Notes: generated by a model from the sequence alone, not told the origin. A stretch of DNA of 64,000 nt from Euclidia mi (GCA_944739405.2 OX123183.2:96424729-96488728); one strand, 5' to 3'; counted from the stretch's first letter, positions 12,030 to 23,600 are shown. Made by a program: numbers and translations.

Positions 12030-12788
12030 AATTAGTCTTCTAGAATTACCATTTAGTACGTTTAAAAGTAAAATAAAAGACTGCCTTATTAGGAAAGATT
12101 ATTATACCATTAATGATTATTTCAGTGATAAGGATAGATGGTCACTTACACTAGCCAACTCTTGATCTTTGTACTTATTCAGAATTTATATAGATACATT
12201 GCTTCTCAGTTTTTTTTTATATAATATCTAGTTCATTTAAATAACTATTCATGTATTATTAGGTCATTCCACTTACTACATTTACATTTGCATTGTTGTT
12301 CCACTAATTTTATAAAAATGTTGCTGTAAGATTAAGATAACTTGTGATCATGGGCTGTAAACTAACGTTTTTGTAATTTTGTGTATTCATATACCGTCAC
12401 TTCTGTAACATACATTACCACCATAGTTCTGAACATGGTAATGAGTTGTCCAATATTCACATTGGAAGGCTAACTAAATCACTTTATTTAGTAACTGCAT
12501 TAATTACTTCAGTATTATGTCTGTAACTAATTACTATTTACAAGTAATTAAGTACAATGTGAAACAGTTGCAGCTCCTTACAAATATATAAATATGTACC
12601 ATAATATTGGCGATTTTAAAGAGTGGCCACGAGTTTTGTTGCCCATTCTTTCTCGTGGTTCTACCTATTGCTTTGCAAACGAGGCAGTAATTGTAAATGT
12701 AGAAACATTAAGTAATTTAATTGTAAAATTGACGTTCATAAGCGTCACCTTGTGACCTAGATGAATAAATGATTTTGACTTTGACTTT

Positions 12789-13207
12789 GTTGCATATAAG
12801 GTATGTTAAACGTCGTTGTCGTCGGTCGTAATATTGACATACGTATGTTTAATAGGCATTATTGTACATACGTATGACAATAGGTTTTACGTTATAAAGG
12901 TATGTTAAAATTACTAAGTAGCTGTTAATTAAGACTTTTACTGTCCAGCGTGCTATTCAGGTTTTGATATCTATACCGAGATTTGGCCAAATATGCCCTA
13001 ATTTTAAAGCCATAAGCTAAATAACTGCTTCATATCGCTTACAATAACCAGCACGCTTGTCCTCAATTGTATACCACTGCACTAATAAAGTTATGAAACA
13101 TTCTAACATACACAATTACACAATACAACGAATTCTTACACTGATCAATGTGTTTTATAGAAGGTTAACTAAAAGCTATACGTATTTACTTCATCAGCTA
13201 CTTAGAA
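12789..13207. other. AT-rich DNA, no gene seen
   Basis: Contains a weak inverted repetition of acatacgtatg around 12,836-12,880. Nothing else was recognised. Confidence 0.5.
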
Positions 13208-13797
13208 AAATAATATTTTTTTTTTTTTTTTTTATTAAAAAGAACCTGTCAGATTGACTTCACGCTGCCTGATGGTAAGCTGACAGTGAAGTCCTATTGG
13301 GAAGGCCACCATCCCCAATTGCTGGTTAAGCAATGTGACATGATGGCCCTCACTTTGACGGCCTTGAGAGATGCTTTTTCACGCCCCGCTTAAAGGACCC
13401 AGGATCAAGGGAGGAAGGAAACACGTGAGCTGGCAGTGAGTTCCACATTTTTATGGTACGGCAAAGGTAAGACGTACCGAACCTTTTCGTACGTGACGGT
13501 ATCTGATCTACCGTATAAGGGTGGCACCTTAACCCGGCACGTGTTGTTCGGGATAGGAAAGGAGAGGGTGGGATGAGTTGAAAGAGTTCTTCTGAACACT
13601 CACCGTGATGCAATCGGTAAAAGACAGCCATTGAGGCTACGTCCCTGCGTAATTGCAGAGATTCAAGGGACTTAGTAGCCTCAAGGTCACCCATGATACG
13701 GACAGCGCGCCGCTGCATCCTATCAAGGGCATCTAGCAGGTACTGAGCGGAGCCGTTCCAGAGATGAGAGCAGTATTCCACGCAGGGGCGTGGGGTG
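13208..13797 (-). mobile_element. Jockey/R1-like LINE 3' fragment with poly-A
   Basis: On the minus strand a coding end is followed by a 3' untranslated region and a poly-A tail, seen as the T-run 13,210-13,230. It is 5'-truncated at about 13,797. The element is distinct from the CR1/Jockey pair on either side. Confidence 0.85.
13350..13781 (-). pseudogene. LINE ORF2 C-terminal fragment
   Basis: 143 residues remain of the region behind the reverse transcriptase. They read EYCSHLWNGSAQYLLDALDR, then RRAVRIMGDLEATKSLESLQ, then LRRDVASMAVFYRLHHGECS, and near the end MWNSLPAHVFP. This block is characteristic of insect Jockey/R1-group LINEs, where it links the thumb to the C-terminus. No catalytic residues are retained, so it is a dead 5'-truncated copy. 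The upstream codon is GTG, because the element starts within the frame. The stop lies about 120 bp before the poly-A. Confidence 0.85.
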
Positions 13798-14654
13798 TTT
13801 TATTTTACCAAGCACTATTTTTACACTTACGTGCGGGCTAAATCCTTAAACCTACACTTGATAATCCTTTTTAGAGTAATATCCACACACTGACAAATTG
13901 CCACAATGAAACAATAAATAAGGCCTTAACGTATAATATATTAGAATAAATAGTGCCATAAATATGTTGGTACTGACTACAATGAACTACTTGTTAAGTA
14001 AGGATGCTTTATGTAGGCTTTTAGTATTTATAGTACCATTAAATCATAGATTTATGATAGTGCAAAAACGGTATAAACTTGGATTAAAATCGTTGCTAGG
14101 AGCCATATGACTTTGAGCGTCTAAGATCGTATTTTCATTTAAGTTCTCACATTACAAGCGACAAATAATGTGCTTTGATGTTAAATAAAGAGAACAACAT
14201 TTTCTTATTTATTTTATTTAGACATACATCTACTTTCTATTTTTAAGAAAAGGCAGAAACAACTTAAATAAACTCTGCAGCAACTCTGTGAAACTTTTCT
14301 CATGTCTCGTATCTTTTCTTCCGTATGCCATTTGTATGGCTGGTTTCAGCTGTCTCCGTCAAATGTGCGAGCTTGATATGTTTCAATCACAAAAATATTA
14401 TTTAGTTGTATATCTTCTGTCAGTTAAATATTACAATATGATATAATAATGATGCTTGTCTTAATTACGTTATAACGGTACCTATAGGTACTTCGCCAGG
14501 GTCTACGTATTCTACATAATAATGTGATAGAGAAAATTTCATTTCAGTCGGAATAGGACACTCAATCAATTTCAAAATAATGCACATATTTTAATTTTGT
14601 ACATTAATTATAGAAATACAACTTAACTAAAATCAAGAATATATTGGCATGCGA
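13798..14654. other. AT-rich DNA, no gene seen
   Basis: No domain-bearing frame or recognised repeat. Confidence 0.5.
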
Positions 14655-15700
14655 ACTGCTTACTCTTTGCGGATGACTTGAAACTTTTCCTACGTGTTGT
14701 GGACGAGAACGATTGCAAAAGGTTGCAGAGTGACATCGATGCAATATTAGAATGGAGTCGAATGAACAAGTTGTTCTTCAATGTCACAAAGTGCAACGTC
14801 ATGACTTGTACACGCGCGGTTTACTCTTTACACCATGACTATGTAATGGAGGGAACGTTCATCCCTCGTGTTACATCTGTAAGAGATTTAGGAGTTTTGA
14901 TAACACATAATTTAATGTTCAAGGAGCATATCGTTAACATCTGTTCAAAAGCGTATAGAAATTTAGGTTTTGTAATGAGAGAAACCAGGAACTTTAAAAA
15001 CATAGCAGTGGTAAAAGTTTTGTACAATGCTTTAGTGAGGAGCCAATTAGAGACGAGTGCTATGATCTGGAACCCCCATGAAGTCAAATATTGTCTCATG
15101 GTGGAAAAACTGCAAAATAAATTTACTCGATACTTGTATCATAAGCAATATGGAGTCTACCCATTCTATCCACTTATGTATCCAACCCTATTTGTCATAG
15201 GTATGGTTGGATATTATAAGTTAGAAGTTAGACGTGACGTAGCATTGGCAAAATACGTTTATGATGTTTTCAGAGGCAAAATGAATAACCCAACAATATT
15301 GGCTGCTTTGAGGTTGGTCGTGCCAAACACTAGGTTAAGAATTAGTGCAAGACAGAGGCTATTCGAGGTCCCAACAGCTCGCACTAATTTAGCCAAATAT
15401 GCGCCACTTGCCAGAGCTATAAAGCTGATTAACAAAATTAGCTGTAAAATTGATATTTTTAATTGTACACTGGCGGAATTTGTAAATGTAGCTATTAAGG
15501 TACTTACAAAATTGTATTAGACAATTTTTTATTCATTATCTTGTTGTTTAATGTTGCTTGTTGTTCTTTATATTTTATCTTGTTGTTCTAATTTTGCTTT
15601 GTACATATGCTTATAATTATGTTTGTAACAATATCAATCGCATTGGGTGAAACCTGTTATGATTGTGTTGTCTTGAATAAATAAATAAATAAATAAATAA
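14655..15700 (+). mobile_element. LINE 3' fragment with AATA tail
   Basis: Begins exactly in the catalytic box of a reverse transcriptase (LLFADDLKLFL). It runs through an open C-terminal region to a stop at 15,520 and ends with an (AAAT)n tail at about 15,676-15,702. The ADDLKLFL wording and the tail type separate it from the neighbouring LINEs. Confidence 0.85.
14657..15520 (+). pseudogene. LINE reverse transcriptase C-terminal half
   Basis: The frame is open from the truncation point through 288 codons without a stop. The first residues are LLFADDLKLFLRVVDENDC, so the catalytic FADD is the first recognisable motif. The RT thumb follows (CNVMTCTRA, RDLGVLITHNLMFKEHI), then the post-RT region (VKVLYNALVRSQLETSAMIW, KLQNKFTRYLY). 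It resembles Jockey-superfamily elements of Lepidoptera. The absence of internal lesions suggests a fairly young insertion, but without the N-terminal half it has no activity. Confidence 0.85.
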
Positions 15701-16250
15701 ATATTATTTAACTTATAAACTATCGTTTGGACTTGATAAAAGTATACAAGAAGAAGAAATTGTTATTAATCGCACATTTATTCCAATCACTAATGAAAAA
15801 CATATTTTATATTCAAGAAATTAAAAGACTCTTTCATTTCTAATTACGACAGTAAATCAGACGCAAAAAAAATAAAAACACCGGTGTTCTGTGAATCCGC
15901 GTTGACTTTGAAAGAAAATTGGCACATTTCCAAGGGACATTTGAGTATTACATAAAATTGCCGTGAGAGATATATCTTATAAGCCTTTTAGAAACTATCA
16001 ACGCAGTATTTTCCCACTGTAGTTCAAATTAAAATTATGTAAACATGTGAATTGGTTCTTTTTGGAATCATGTCAAAAATATCAGTTGCTGAGATAAAGA
16101 CTACAAATGGCAGTATCAGCATAGAGCATAGATATTTATTTACAGTTCGTTGAAGCATACGGAGGCTTGACTGCTTGCCACGATATAAAACCACGGTTAC
16201 TTATACTTCCGTCCAACGAATAAGCGGCTTACCAACAGCTGTATTCGTTG
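15701..16250. other. AT-rich DNA, no gene seen
   Basis: No coding or repeat structure was recognised. Confidence 0.45.
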
Positions 16251-17192
16251 AAAGTATTTGTATATATTAATGACTTACCTTTTTATTTAAAAAACATCTG
16301 TGATGTTGTACTTTTTCCAGATGATACGTCACTTATTTTTAAAGTAGATAGGAATAGAAATCAATTTGATGATGTAAATAATGCACTATTACAAGTTACA
16401 CAATGGTTTACAGCAAACAACCTAGTACTTAATTCTAGGAAAACTAAATGCGTTAAATTTGCTTTACCTAACGTAAGACAACCGGGACCTAATATTATGC
16501 TAGATAGGGAGGAACTTGACACAGTAGACTCTACAGTGTTCCTAGGTATTACATTAGATAATAAGTTACAATGGGGTGCACATATAGCATGTCTTGCAGG
16601 AAAGCTCAGCTCTGCTGCGTATGCCGTCAGAAAAGTTAGGCAACTTACTGACATCGACACGGCTCGTTTAGTATATTTTAGCTATTTTCACAGTGTTATG
16701 TCCTACGGCATTTTGTTATGGGGCAAAGCTGCGGATATTCAGAATATCTTCGTTCTACAGAAACGAGCGGTACGAGCAATATACATGTTAGGTGCAAAAG
16801 ATACTCTTAGGGAACGCTTTAAGTCTATAGGAATTCTTACAGTAGCCTCGCAATTTTTATTTGCTAATATTTTGTACATTAGGCAAAATATAGGTTTATT
16901 TACCACAATAAGCGATATACATAACATAAATACTCGAAACAGGCATAGGTTACATGCCCCATATCATCGTTTACATAAAGTTAATAATTCTTTTGTAGGG
17001 CTAGGTATCCGTATTTACAATAAAATACCAATTGGTATTTTAGAATTACCATTTAGTACATATAAAACTAAAATAAAAGACTGCCTTATTAAGAAAGGTT
17101 ATTATACTATAAATGATTATTTCAGTGATAAGGATAGCTGGTCACTTACGCTAGACAACTCATCATCTTTATACCTAATTAGAATTATATAG
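16248..17192 (+). pseudogene. LINE reverse transcriptase C-terminal part with altered active site
   Basis: An open frame of about 314 residues. The catalytic box reads LFPDDTSLIF where copy 1 has LFADDTSLAF, so the Ala before the Asp pair is now Pro. Downstream are FLGITLDNKLQWGAHI, the YFSYFHSVMSYGILLWGKAA block and a C-terminus not interrupted by the SINE present in copy 1. The first residues (MKV) come from flanking DNA. The fingers and most of the palm are missing, so the copy is inactive. It serves as the reference for decoding the lesions in copy 1. Confidence 0.9.
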
Positions 17193-17860
17193 ATACTTTC
17201 ATTTTTCAGTTAATCTTTATATAATATTTCTAGTTCTTTTAAATTACTGTCCATGTATTATTAGGTCATTAAACTTAGGTACTACATTTACATTTGAATT
17301 GTTGTTCCACTAATTTTATTAAAGTTTTACTGCACTGTAAGACGAAGACAACTCGTGATCATGGGCTGTAAACTAATGTTTTTGTAATTTTGTGTATTCA
17401 TATACAGTCACTTCTGTAACATACATTTCCACCATAGTTCTGAACATGGTCGCGAGTTGCCTACATTATATGACGTAAGTGGATGTTACTGTTACACAAT
17501 ACTCACATTGGAAGGCTAACTAAGGCACTTAATTTAGTAACTGCATTACTTTCTTAAGTATTATGTCTGCAACTTATTACTATTTTCAAGTAATTTAGTA
17601 CAATGTGAAACAGTTGCAGCTCCTTACAAAAATTAAATACGTAATTATGTAACATAATATTGGCGATTCAAAAGAGTGGCCACGAGTTTTATTGCCCGTT
17701 CTTTCTCGTGGTTCTACCTATTGCTTTGAGAACGAGGCAGTAAATGTAAATGTAGAAGCATTAAGTAATTCAATTTAAAAAAATTATGTTCATAAGCGTC
17801 ACCTTGTGACCTAGATGAATAAACGATTTTGAGTTTGAGTTTTGAGTTTGAGTTTGAGCA
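16251..17860 (+). mobile_element. CR1/Jockey-type LINE, copy 2, 5'-truncated
   Basis: Homologous to copy 1 from about 11,020 onward. It starts at the YINDLPFY box and ends in (TTTGAG)n at about 17,828-17,858. The 3' untranslated region shares long blocks with copy 1, for example gagtggccacgagttt and cataagcgtcaccttgtgac. A third copy of this 3' end lies inverted at 22,807-23,600. Confidence 0.9.
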
Positions 17861-18495
17861 TTATGGCATTACTTTTTTTAATGTCTTTGCAGATCTCCAG
17901 TTAATTGATTGTAGGTAGAATATTAAGTCTGGCTGCATGAGTAGCGTATTGGTTAAAGCGGTTGTAGTCGTCTTTTTCTACTGAGTATACAATACTCATT
18001 TCAGGTTCAGGTTTAAATCAAACGTTACAAAACTTGACACACCTAGTTGTTAAGCCTAAATTTTAAATAAGATATGATCCTTGACTCGTGAATTATCTTT
18101 TGATTTGTCCGATATAGCTTGTTCTAAAACTGCAATCGACCTTGTAGATGCCAGATGTTTGTACAGGAACATTAGGGTTATTCTTTGGGATATACAGATG
18201 TGCTACCTTAAATTGGGAACTTTAATTATACAGTCTTGATAAATTATTTATTTATTTCCATAATTATGTTACAATTTTGTCAGTCACTCTTGTTACAGAC
18301 AAGTCTTTAAGTAGGCATTCTACCCACTTCAGGTTTCCAGTCCTTACCGTTCGCGTTTGAGTGCCTTAACAATAGGCTTGTGTTCTAAAATGTAATTAGC
18401 GATTGATTCATTCCTTTAATAGATGTAAAACTGAAATACCAGATTTTTCTTCAAAAATCGATCAGCAACATTACTAATTGAATAAATTTGACTGT
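17861..18495. other. AT-rich DNA with weak tRNA-like segment
   Basis: Around 17,937-18,016 there is a degenerate tRNA-like stretch (agtagcgtattggttaaagc ... ggttcaggtttaaatc) that could be an old SINE head. Around 18,241-18,262 an (attt)n run may be a minus-strand retroelement tail. No gene was seen. Confidence 0.35.
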
Positions 18496-18690
18496 ACGGT
18501 TGGTGTAGTGGTTTAAGCGGTCGCCTCGCCGCTTGGCACTGCGCTGCGCCGAGATTTGTGCACGAGGCAACACTTTGTGTGATTCACAAATTGTTGTTTC
18601 GAGTCTGGGCGTTCATTGTGTCCGTTAGTTGTATGTTTGTAAAGTCCCCCACGACACAGGATTTAGTCGTAATGAGGGAGTTGTCTTTAA
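18496..18690 (+). mobile_element. tRNA-derived SINE
   Basis: The head has an A-box-like ggttggtgtagtggtttaag and a B-box-like tgtttcgagtctgggcg, followed by gttgtatgtttgtaaagtcc and ccacgacacagg. I recognise this body from memory as a common lepidopteran SINE. The open frame starting at 18,629 lies across its tail and is not a gene. Confidence 0.7.
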
Positions 18691-19389
18691 AAAAAAAAGC
18701 GGCTTTTTAAAAACCTTTTTGAACTTGACACGAAAACGCTGTAAACCATCATGGCGGTTGAGTGATATCACAAAGTCCAAAACAAAGCAAACCGTGAATA
18801 AAGTCTGGTCTGATCATAGAGATATAAAGGATAGAGTGGCAGAACAGTACCTAACTCAATACCGTGTCGTGTCCGTCGGTGCGAGAGAGAACGCTACAGG
18901 TTAAAGGCCCTCTGCATCTCTCTCTAACAGAACATGCACAACATCAACATAGCGCAATGGCGTGCTACCTGTAACTATTATTTATATCAGTTTATCAGTA
19001 ATTAATAGGTAGTTTAAAAATATATAAACTTTTTTGTCACTTCAAACTATCTTCGTGTATCAATAAAACAACTTTTAAACTATTGATTACTAATAAACTG
19101 ATTTATATATTACACAAACCTGCAGTACTGCAGGTTTGTGTAATAATTTTTATTTATATTCTATTCTCTTATTTCTATTATTCTCTTCGGTGAAACCAAA
19201 GGTTTTGTCTTCATAATTATGGACGAAGTTGTCATGACAAACACCTACCGATAGTATATACTGAGGGACGGTGCGATTGACATATGGCGGCATGTCACCA
19301 GCCCGGGGAATCTCTCAGACATATAGTACCCGGTTGTTCTAGTTTTGCCAATGGCCAGTATTTGCACAGACACAATCAAGTGGCCAAGA
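18691..19389. other. Non-coding DNA with nested inverted repeats
   Basis: Contains an imperfect inverted repeat (18,983-19,016 against 19,075-19,108) and a perfect palindrome listed separately. No coding sequence was recognised. Confidence 0.5.
19108..19145. repeat. Perfect 38-bp palindrome
   Basis: The centre lies between 19,126 and 19,127. Every base from 19,108 to 19,145 pairs, with no loop (half-site actgcaggtttgtgtaata). Confidence 0.95.
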
Positions 19390-19947
19390 AGTGGAGATCG
19401 GAATCAGAGCGTACGGAGCGGACGGAGCGTCGTCATTTACAAAATGCCGATAGGGTGCGTCCACTGCATTCGGATTCAGCATCGGCAATTTAGGTATTTT
19501 TAAAGCAGGAGGACAGTGACGAGGATATTGTTGTAATTAGATTAATTTTCGGAGAATATCATACATTATATTCTGATTTATTAGAAGATGAAAATAGATT
19601 TTATTTGCCCAATTTCGTCCCAAATATTGTCTCTCCTAAGTTGATTATGTTAATGTTCATGTTTTAGATTATAAATTTCTTCATACCTTTCCACTAAAAT
19701 AATTAAAACATCGTCGTTCATCGTGAATAAGTAATTTTTGCCTACAGTTTAACGTCGCAAACACGTCAGAACTTGAAACGCTCGGAATCCGTATGATGCG
19801 TTCACTGCGGATGACGTCATCAGCAGAAATACCGGTCTCAGGCGCAGAAATGCCGATCCAGTGCACGCAGTTTCATAGAAATTAATACAAAGCAAGAAAT
19901 CCTTCCGCTCCGTACGCTCCGATTCCGATCCAGTGGACGCGCAGCTT
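19390..19947. mobile_element. MITE-like inverted-repeat element, copy 1
   Basis: A non-coding unit with inverted ends. The left end is gatcggaatcagagcgtacg (eroded at the tip) and the right end is ccgattccgatccagtggac followed by gcgcagctt. The interior carries aaaatgccgat...gcatcggcaatttaggtat. No transposase. A second copy follows immediately. Target duplications were not identified. Confidence 0.7.
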
Positions 19948-19948
19948 G

Positions 19949-20444
19949 AAGCTGCGCGTCCACAGGATCGGAATCGGAGCGTACGGAGCGGACGGAGCGT
20001 CGTCATTTTCAAAATGCCGATGGGGTGCGTCCACTGCATTCGGATTCAGCATCGGCAATTTAGGTATTTTTAAAGCAGGAGGATAGTGACGAGGATATTG
20101 TTGTAGATTAATTTTCGGAGAATATTATACATTTGATGAATATCATAAATAATGAATATCATAGATTTTTGGGTACATTCATATGACTCTACTAAAGTAA
20201 TTAAAACATCGTCGTTCATCATGAATAAGTATTTTTGCCTACAGTTTAATGCCGCAAACAAGTCAGAACTTGAAACGCTCGGAATCTGAATGATGCGTTC
20301 ACTGCGGATGACGTCATCAGCACAAATACCGGTCTCTGGCGCAGAAATGCCGATCCAGTGCACGCAGTTACATAGAAATTAATACAAAGCAACAAATCCT
20401 TCCGCTCCGTACGCTCCGATTCCGATCCGGTGGACGCACAGCTT
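19949..20444. mobile_element. MITE-like inverted-repeat element, copy 2
   Basis: Homologous to copy 1 over nearly its full length. The left end aagctgcgcgtccac (19,949-19,963) and right end gtggacgcacagctt (about 20,430-20,444) form terminal inverted repeats. With the right end of copy 1 (19,933-19,947) the left end makes a perfect 15-bp-arm palindrome around one base. Confidence 0.75.
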
Positions 20445-20753
20445 AAGACCCCATTATTGAAGAGGTCACTCCCAGTGGTCTCAGCAATTATCTTAATGAA
20501 ATACATTAATCAGAAGTGTTGCTACTATATTATCCTCTGTGTCTTGATCTTGAGATAATGCGTATTAAGACGCTAAAATATATTTATGAAGAATTTGAAA
20601 TATATATGTACATATAATGTTGAGAATCCATACAAATTGCAGTCAAGCAATTACTGTGAGATATATTAGTTTTAGTAAAATATCTATGTTATTCGTAGAC
20701 TTATAATAATGTTGACTTATATTTGCTATTTATATGAATCGTATAATATAACA
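20445..20753. other. AT-rich DNA, no gene seen
   Basis: Nothing recognised. Confidence 0.45.
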
Positions 20754-20993
20754 TAACTAGCTGTCGCATGCGACTCCGTTCGCGTGGAAGTTGAAAATAA
20801 AATTCCTCCCTTTTTTTCCAACATTTTTCAATACTGCTCCGCTTCTATTGGTTATAGCGTGATGATATAGCCTTCCTCAATGAATAAGCTATCTAACATT
20901 GAAATAATTTTTCAAATCGGACCAGTAGTTCCATAGATTAGTGCGTACAACTAAACAAACAAACTCTTCAGCTTTATATCTTAGTATAGACTG
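20754..20993 (+). repeat. Dispersed repeat (ctagctgtcgc ... ttagtatag)
   Basis: Starts ctagctgtcgcatgcgactc and ends tatatcttagtatagac, with an internal caaatcggaccagtagttcc. This start and end are familiar from memory as a common lepidopteran interspersed repeat. It has no coding capacity. Confidence 0.6.
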
Positions 20994-20995
20994 CA

Positions 20996-21200
20996 GGCCG
21001 CGGTAGCCTACTTGAGGTACCAACACACTGCCATGCAGAATGTATCGCGTTCGAATCCACGGCGCGCACCACTGCTTTTCGGAGTTATGTGCGTTTCGCT
21101 GTTCAGTCAGACCAGTAAGCGGACCCTGTGTTGTAACTGGGATAAGGGTAGGAGGATGTTGTATAAATGTATAAAATATAATACAATTGCACCGTGTTAT
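20996..21200 (+). mobile_element. tRNA-derived SINE
   Basis: A head with ggccgcggtagcctac and a B-box-like cgcgttcgaatccacggc at about 21,048-21,065, then a body containing tgtgttgtaactgggataag. A degenerate tRNA origin is likely. The open frames on both strands across it are shadows. Confidence 0.6.
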
Positions 21201-21608
21201 GCATTCATCACTGTTTAACATTGCGCCGTTTGTTATTTGTTCAATCTACAAACGTGTAAATTTTCTGGGATATTTTTTTAATATGTGTGTTCTTCGCGGC
21301 CATTGATTGAATGTTTGTAAATTTTCTTGCTTTACACAATTTCTGGCTCGTACAAAATTTTTTTCTTTTTTCAATTAAGACGTTTCATTATTTAATATTA
21401 CTTTAAACAATGCTCTAAGTACAGGATTTTTTTTTATTTTAAAATTTAAATTATATAATATAAAACATAAAATACATTATATAATATAAAATAATATAAT
21501 ATTTAATGTGATAAAAACAAATCTTAATCCAAGGATCACTAATGGCCAAATGTAATGATTAATTAATTATATTTTATCGTAATTCAGTTAGAATACGAAT
21601 TTAATAAA
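21201..21608. other. Very AT-rich low-complexity DNA
   Basis: Contains repeated tataatataaaa blocks at about 21,450-21,500. No gene was seen. Confidence 0.5.
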
Positions 21609-21619
21609 GTATATCTTAT

Positions 21620-21841
21620 GGGACAGGACAAAGGGGAAGACCTAGGAGAACGTTCTATGACCAGATTGGAGAGATCCTGAAAAAAGGACAAGTCAGAAGT
21701 ACCCTTAACAGAAGAGCATGCATGAGAAACTTGATGGGAATAAGTGAAGCAAGTGAGGTATGTCAGGATCGTTGCAAATGGCGTTCCGTAGTCTCTGCCT
21801 ACCCCTCCGGGAAACAGGCGTGAGTCTATGTATGTATGTAT
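21620..21841 (+). mobile_element. RTE LINE 3' fragment with target-site duplication
   Basis: Encodes the end of the same RTE protein: RGRPRRTFYDQIGEILKKGQ, later CKWRSVVSAYPSGKQA and TGA, then (TATG)n. GTATATCTTAT occurs at 21,609-21,619 and again at 21,842-21,852, an 11-bp target duplication (its first bases overlap the tail motif). This defines a 5'-truncated insertion of about 222 bp and fixes the true 3' end of the family. Confidence 0.9.
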
Positions 21842-21852
21842 GTATATCTTAT

Positions 21853-22069
21853 TGTAATTCATTTAGTATACATCTATACACTATACTTTATTTACTATAA
21901 ATTATTGAGTAATAGTGTAAAAATGAATAGAATAGTACATAATTATAATTGTAACTAATTTAGTATTATATACAACTAATCACTTGATCTAATTATTTTG
22001 AAGGATGTAATTTGTATGAATTGCCGTACGTCAGGAGATCGCACGGTGCCGGATGGCCGAATGTAATGA
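21853..22069. other. AT-rich DNA, no gene seen
   Basis: Nothing recognised. Confidence 0.45.
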
Positions 22070-22510
22070 TATTGACAATTAAATTGTTTTTATGAAACAT
22101 TTTTAAAAGATTCGACTGCTACAAACAGATTACGCTAGTAGTTATAGCCACATTAATTAAAAGTATAATTTCTATTTAAGAATATATCTATAAACAAATT
22201 AGTAAATAATTGATTACAGTTAAATATTTAATTTAAATTGTCATTACTCAATTAATCAAGCAATTTTGTAAATAGGTTGTGATGGACGTTATTAGCTGCA
22301 TTTCGGTTGGCTGTCGCTTATGAAGTTGTCATTTCCGTTTAGAATGGGAGAATATTTTAGCTTGTCAGATAAAATAGGCGGCAGAGCAATCGTGTTGGTA
22401 CCACAGAGTACCTTTGTATATAGGAGTATTCTCGAGCAGTAAAGACGTCTAGCGCAGGCTATTTAGTGGTTGATAGTTGTAAATCATTGCATACCTACAA
22501 AGTGTAAAAG
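22070..22510 (+). repeat. Dispersed repeat, copy inverted relative to 62,325-62,735
   Basis: Long stretches match the reverse complement of 62,325-62,735, for example ggttgtgatggacgtta, agaatgggagaatattttag, cagataaaataggcggcag, aagacgtctagcgca and ctacaaagtgtaaaagtg. No coding sequence. The class is unknown; it may be a non-autonomous DNA element. Confidence 0.8.
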
Positions 22511-22806
22511 TGGTTCTCTATTTTTATTCCTACGATTTTATGTCATAATCTAACATTGCATAATGTTACTTGTCCTAACATTAGTTACGCATAATACTCA
22601 TTTGCCATAACTTTTTAATCATAATTTTTGTAATCCTATTTACTATAAGTATAATATTAAATAAGCATACTATCCCAAAGCATAAGTTTACTTAAGCATA
22701 AAAACGCATAACCATAACTTTTCATGTAGGTAAGTAGACATTATGACCAATTACATAGTTTTTAATAAATTAAGTTGTCGGAGCCCTGCCTATTTTTGCG
22801 TTAAAG
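22511..22806. other. AT-rich DNA with repeated cataa words, no gene seen
   Basis: Many gcataa/ccataac words occur, giving internal low-level repetition. Confidence 0.4.
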
Positions 22807-23600
22807 GTCAAAGTCAAAGCCAAAATCATTTATTCATTTGGGTCACAATGTGACGCTTATGAACGTCAAAATAATTAAATTTATAAAATAATTACTTAAA
22901 GACTCTACATTTACATTTACTGCCACGGTCGCAAAGCAAGGGCGTAGAATCATGAGAAAGACCGGGCAATAAAACTCAAGGTCACTCTTTTTTATTCGCC
23001 AGGTTTTGCATAATACACATAATTTACATTTTGTAAGGTGCTGCAACTGTTACACCTTCTATATCACTTGTATAATATATTTACTGTACATAATAATACT
23101 CAAGCATAATACTTAATTTTAATTTTATTAGCCTCCTCAGAAAAGCTGATACGGTGAAACAGGAGCATCCACTTACATTATATATACCTAATAATGCAGG
23201 CAATCGGCGAAAGTGATCAGAACCATGATCGAAATGATGCATTTAAATATTAAAATTTAATACCAGCCGCAAGACCGTCATCGACCAGTCATCGCAAGTA
23301 GCACCCGTTCACAAGTATGACTCATGGGCCAGCCATCATCCCTCTCGCCATATTAGAGGGACAGAGATGACCCGACACACGACGCCACCACAACAAATGA
23401 CATTTTAGTGAGCATGACGACAATGGTATATGAGCCGGCAGTAAGAAACAATCTATTGGTATACTGACCATGACCGCCAATTACCTCCATTTTCCAGATC
23501 GTTATTATTAATATAAATTAGTGGAACGCGTGAAGGAATGCAAATGTAGAAAGAATACTGTGAAGGTGACAAGTGAACAATTATATAATCAGGTATAAAT
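22807..23600 (-). mobile_element. CR1/Jockey-type LINE 3' end, copy 3
   Basis: Reverse complement of the 3' untranslated region of the LINEs at 9,655-12,788 and 16,251-17,860. The tail is seen as tcaaagtcaaagcc, then gtcacaatgtgacgcttatg, and tagtggaacgcgtg near 23,518. It is 5'-truncated with no coding sequence left. Confidence 0.8.

Larger units (their letters stand above)
9655..12788 (+). mobile_element. CR1/Jockey-type LINE, copy 1, internally deleted
   Basis: The element starts inside an ORF1 with an esterase-like domain, has a short ORF2 start, lacks nearly all of the endonuclease, and resumes in the reverse transcriptase. Its 3' untranslated region ends in a TTTGAC tandem tail (about 12,770-12,788). 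Copy 2 at 16,251-17,860 aligns from about 11,020 to the end. Relative to copy 2 it has one extra A in an A-run near 11,046, a deletion near 11,298, a deletion near 11,682, and a 269-bp SINE at 11,761-12,029. Confidence 0.8.
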
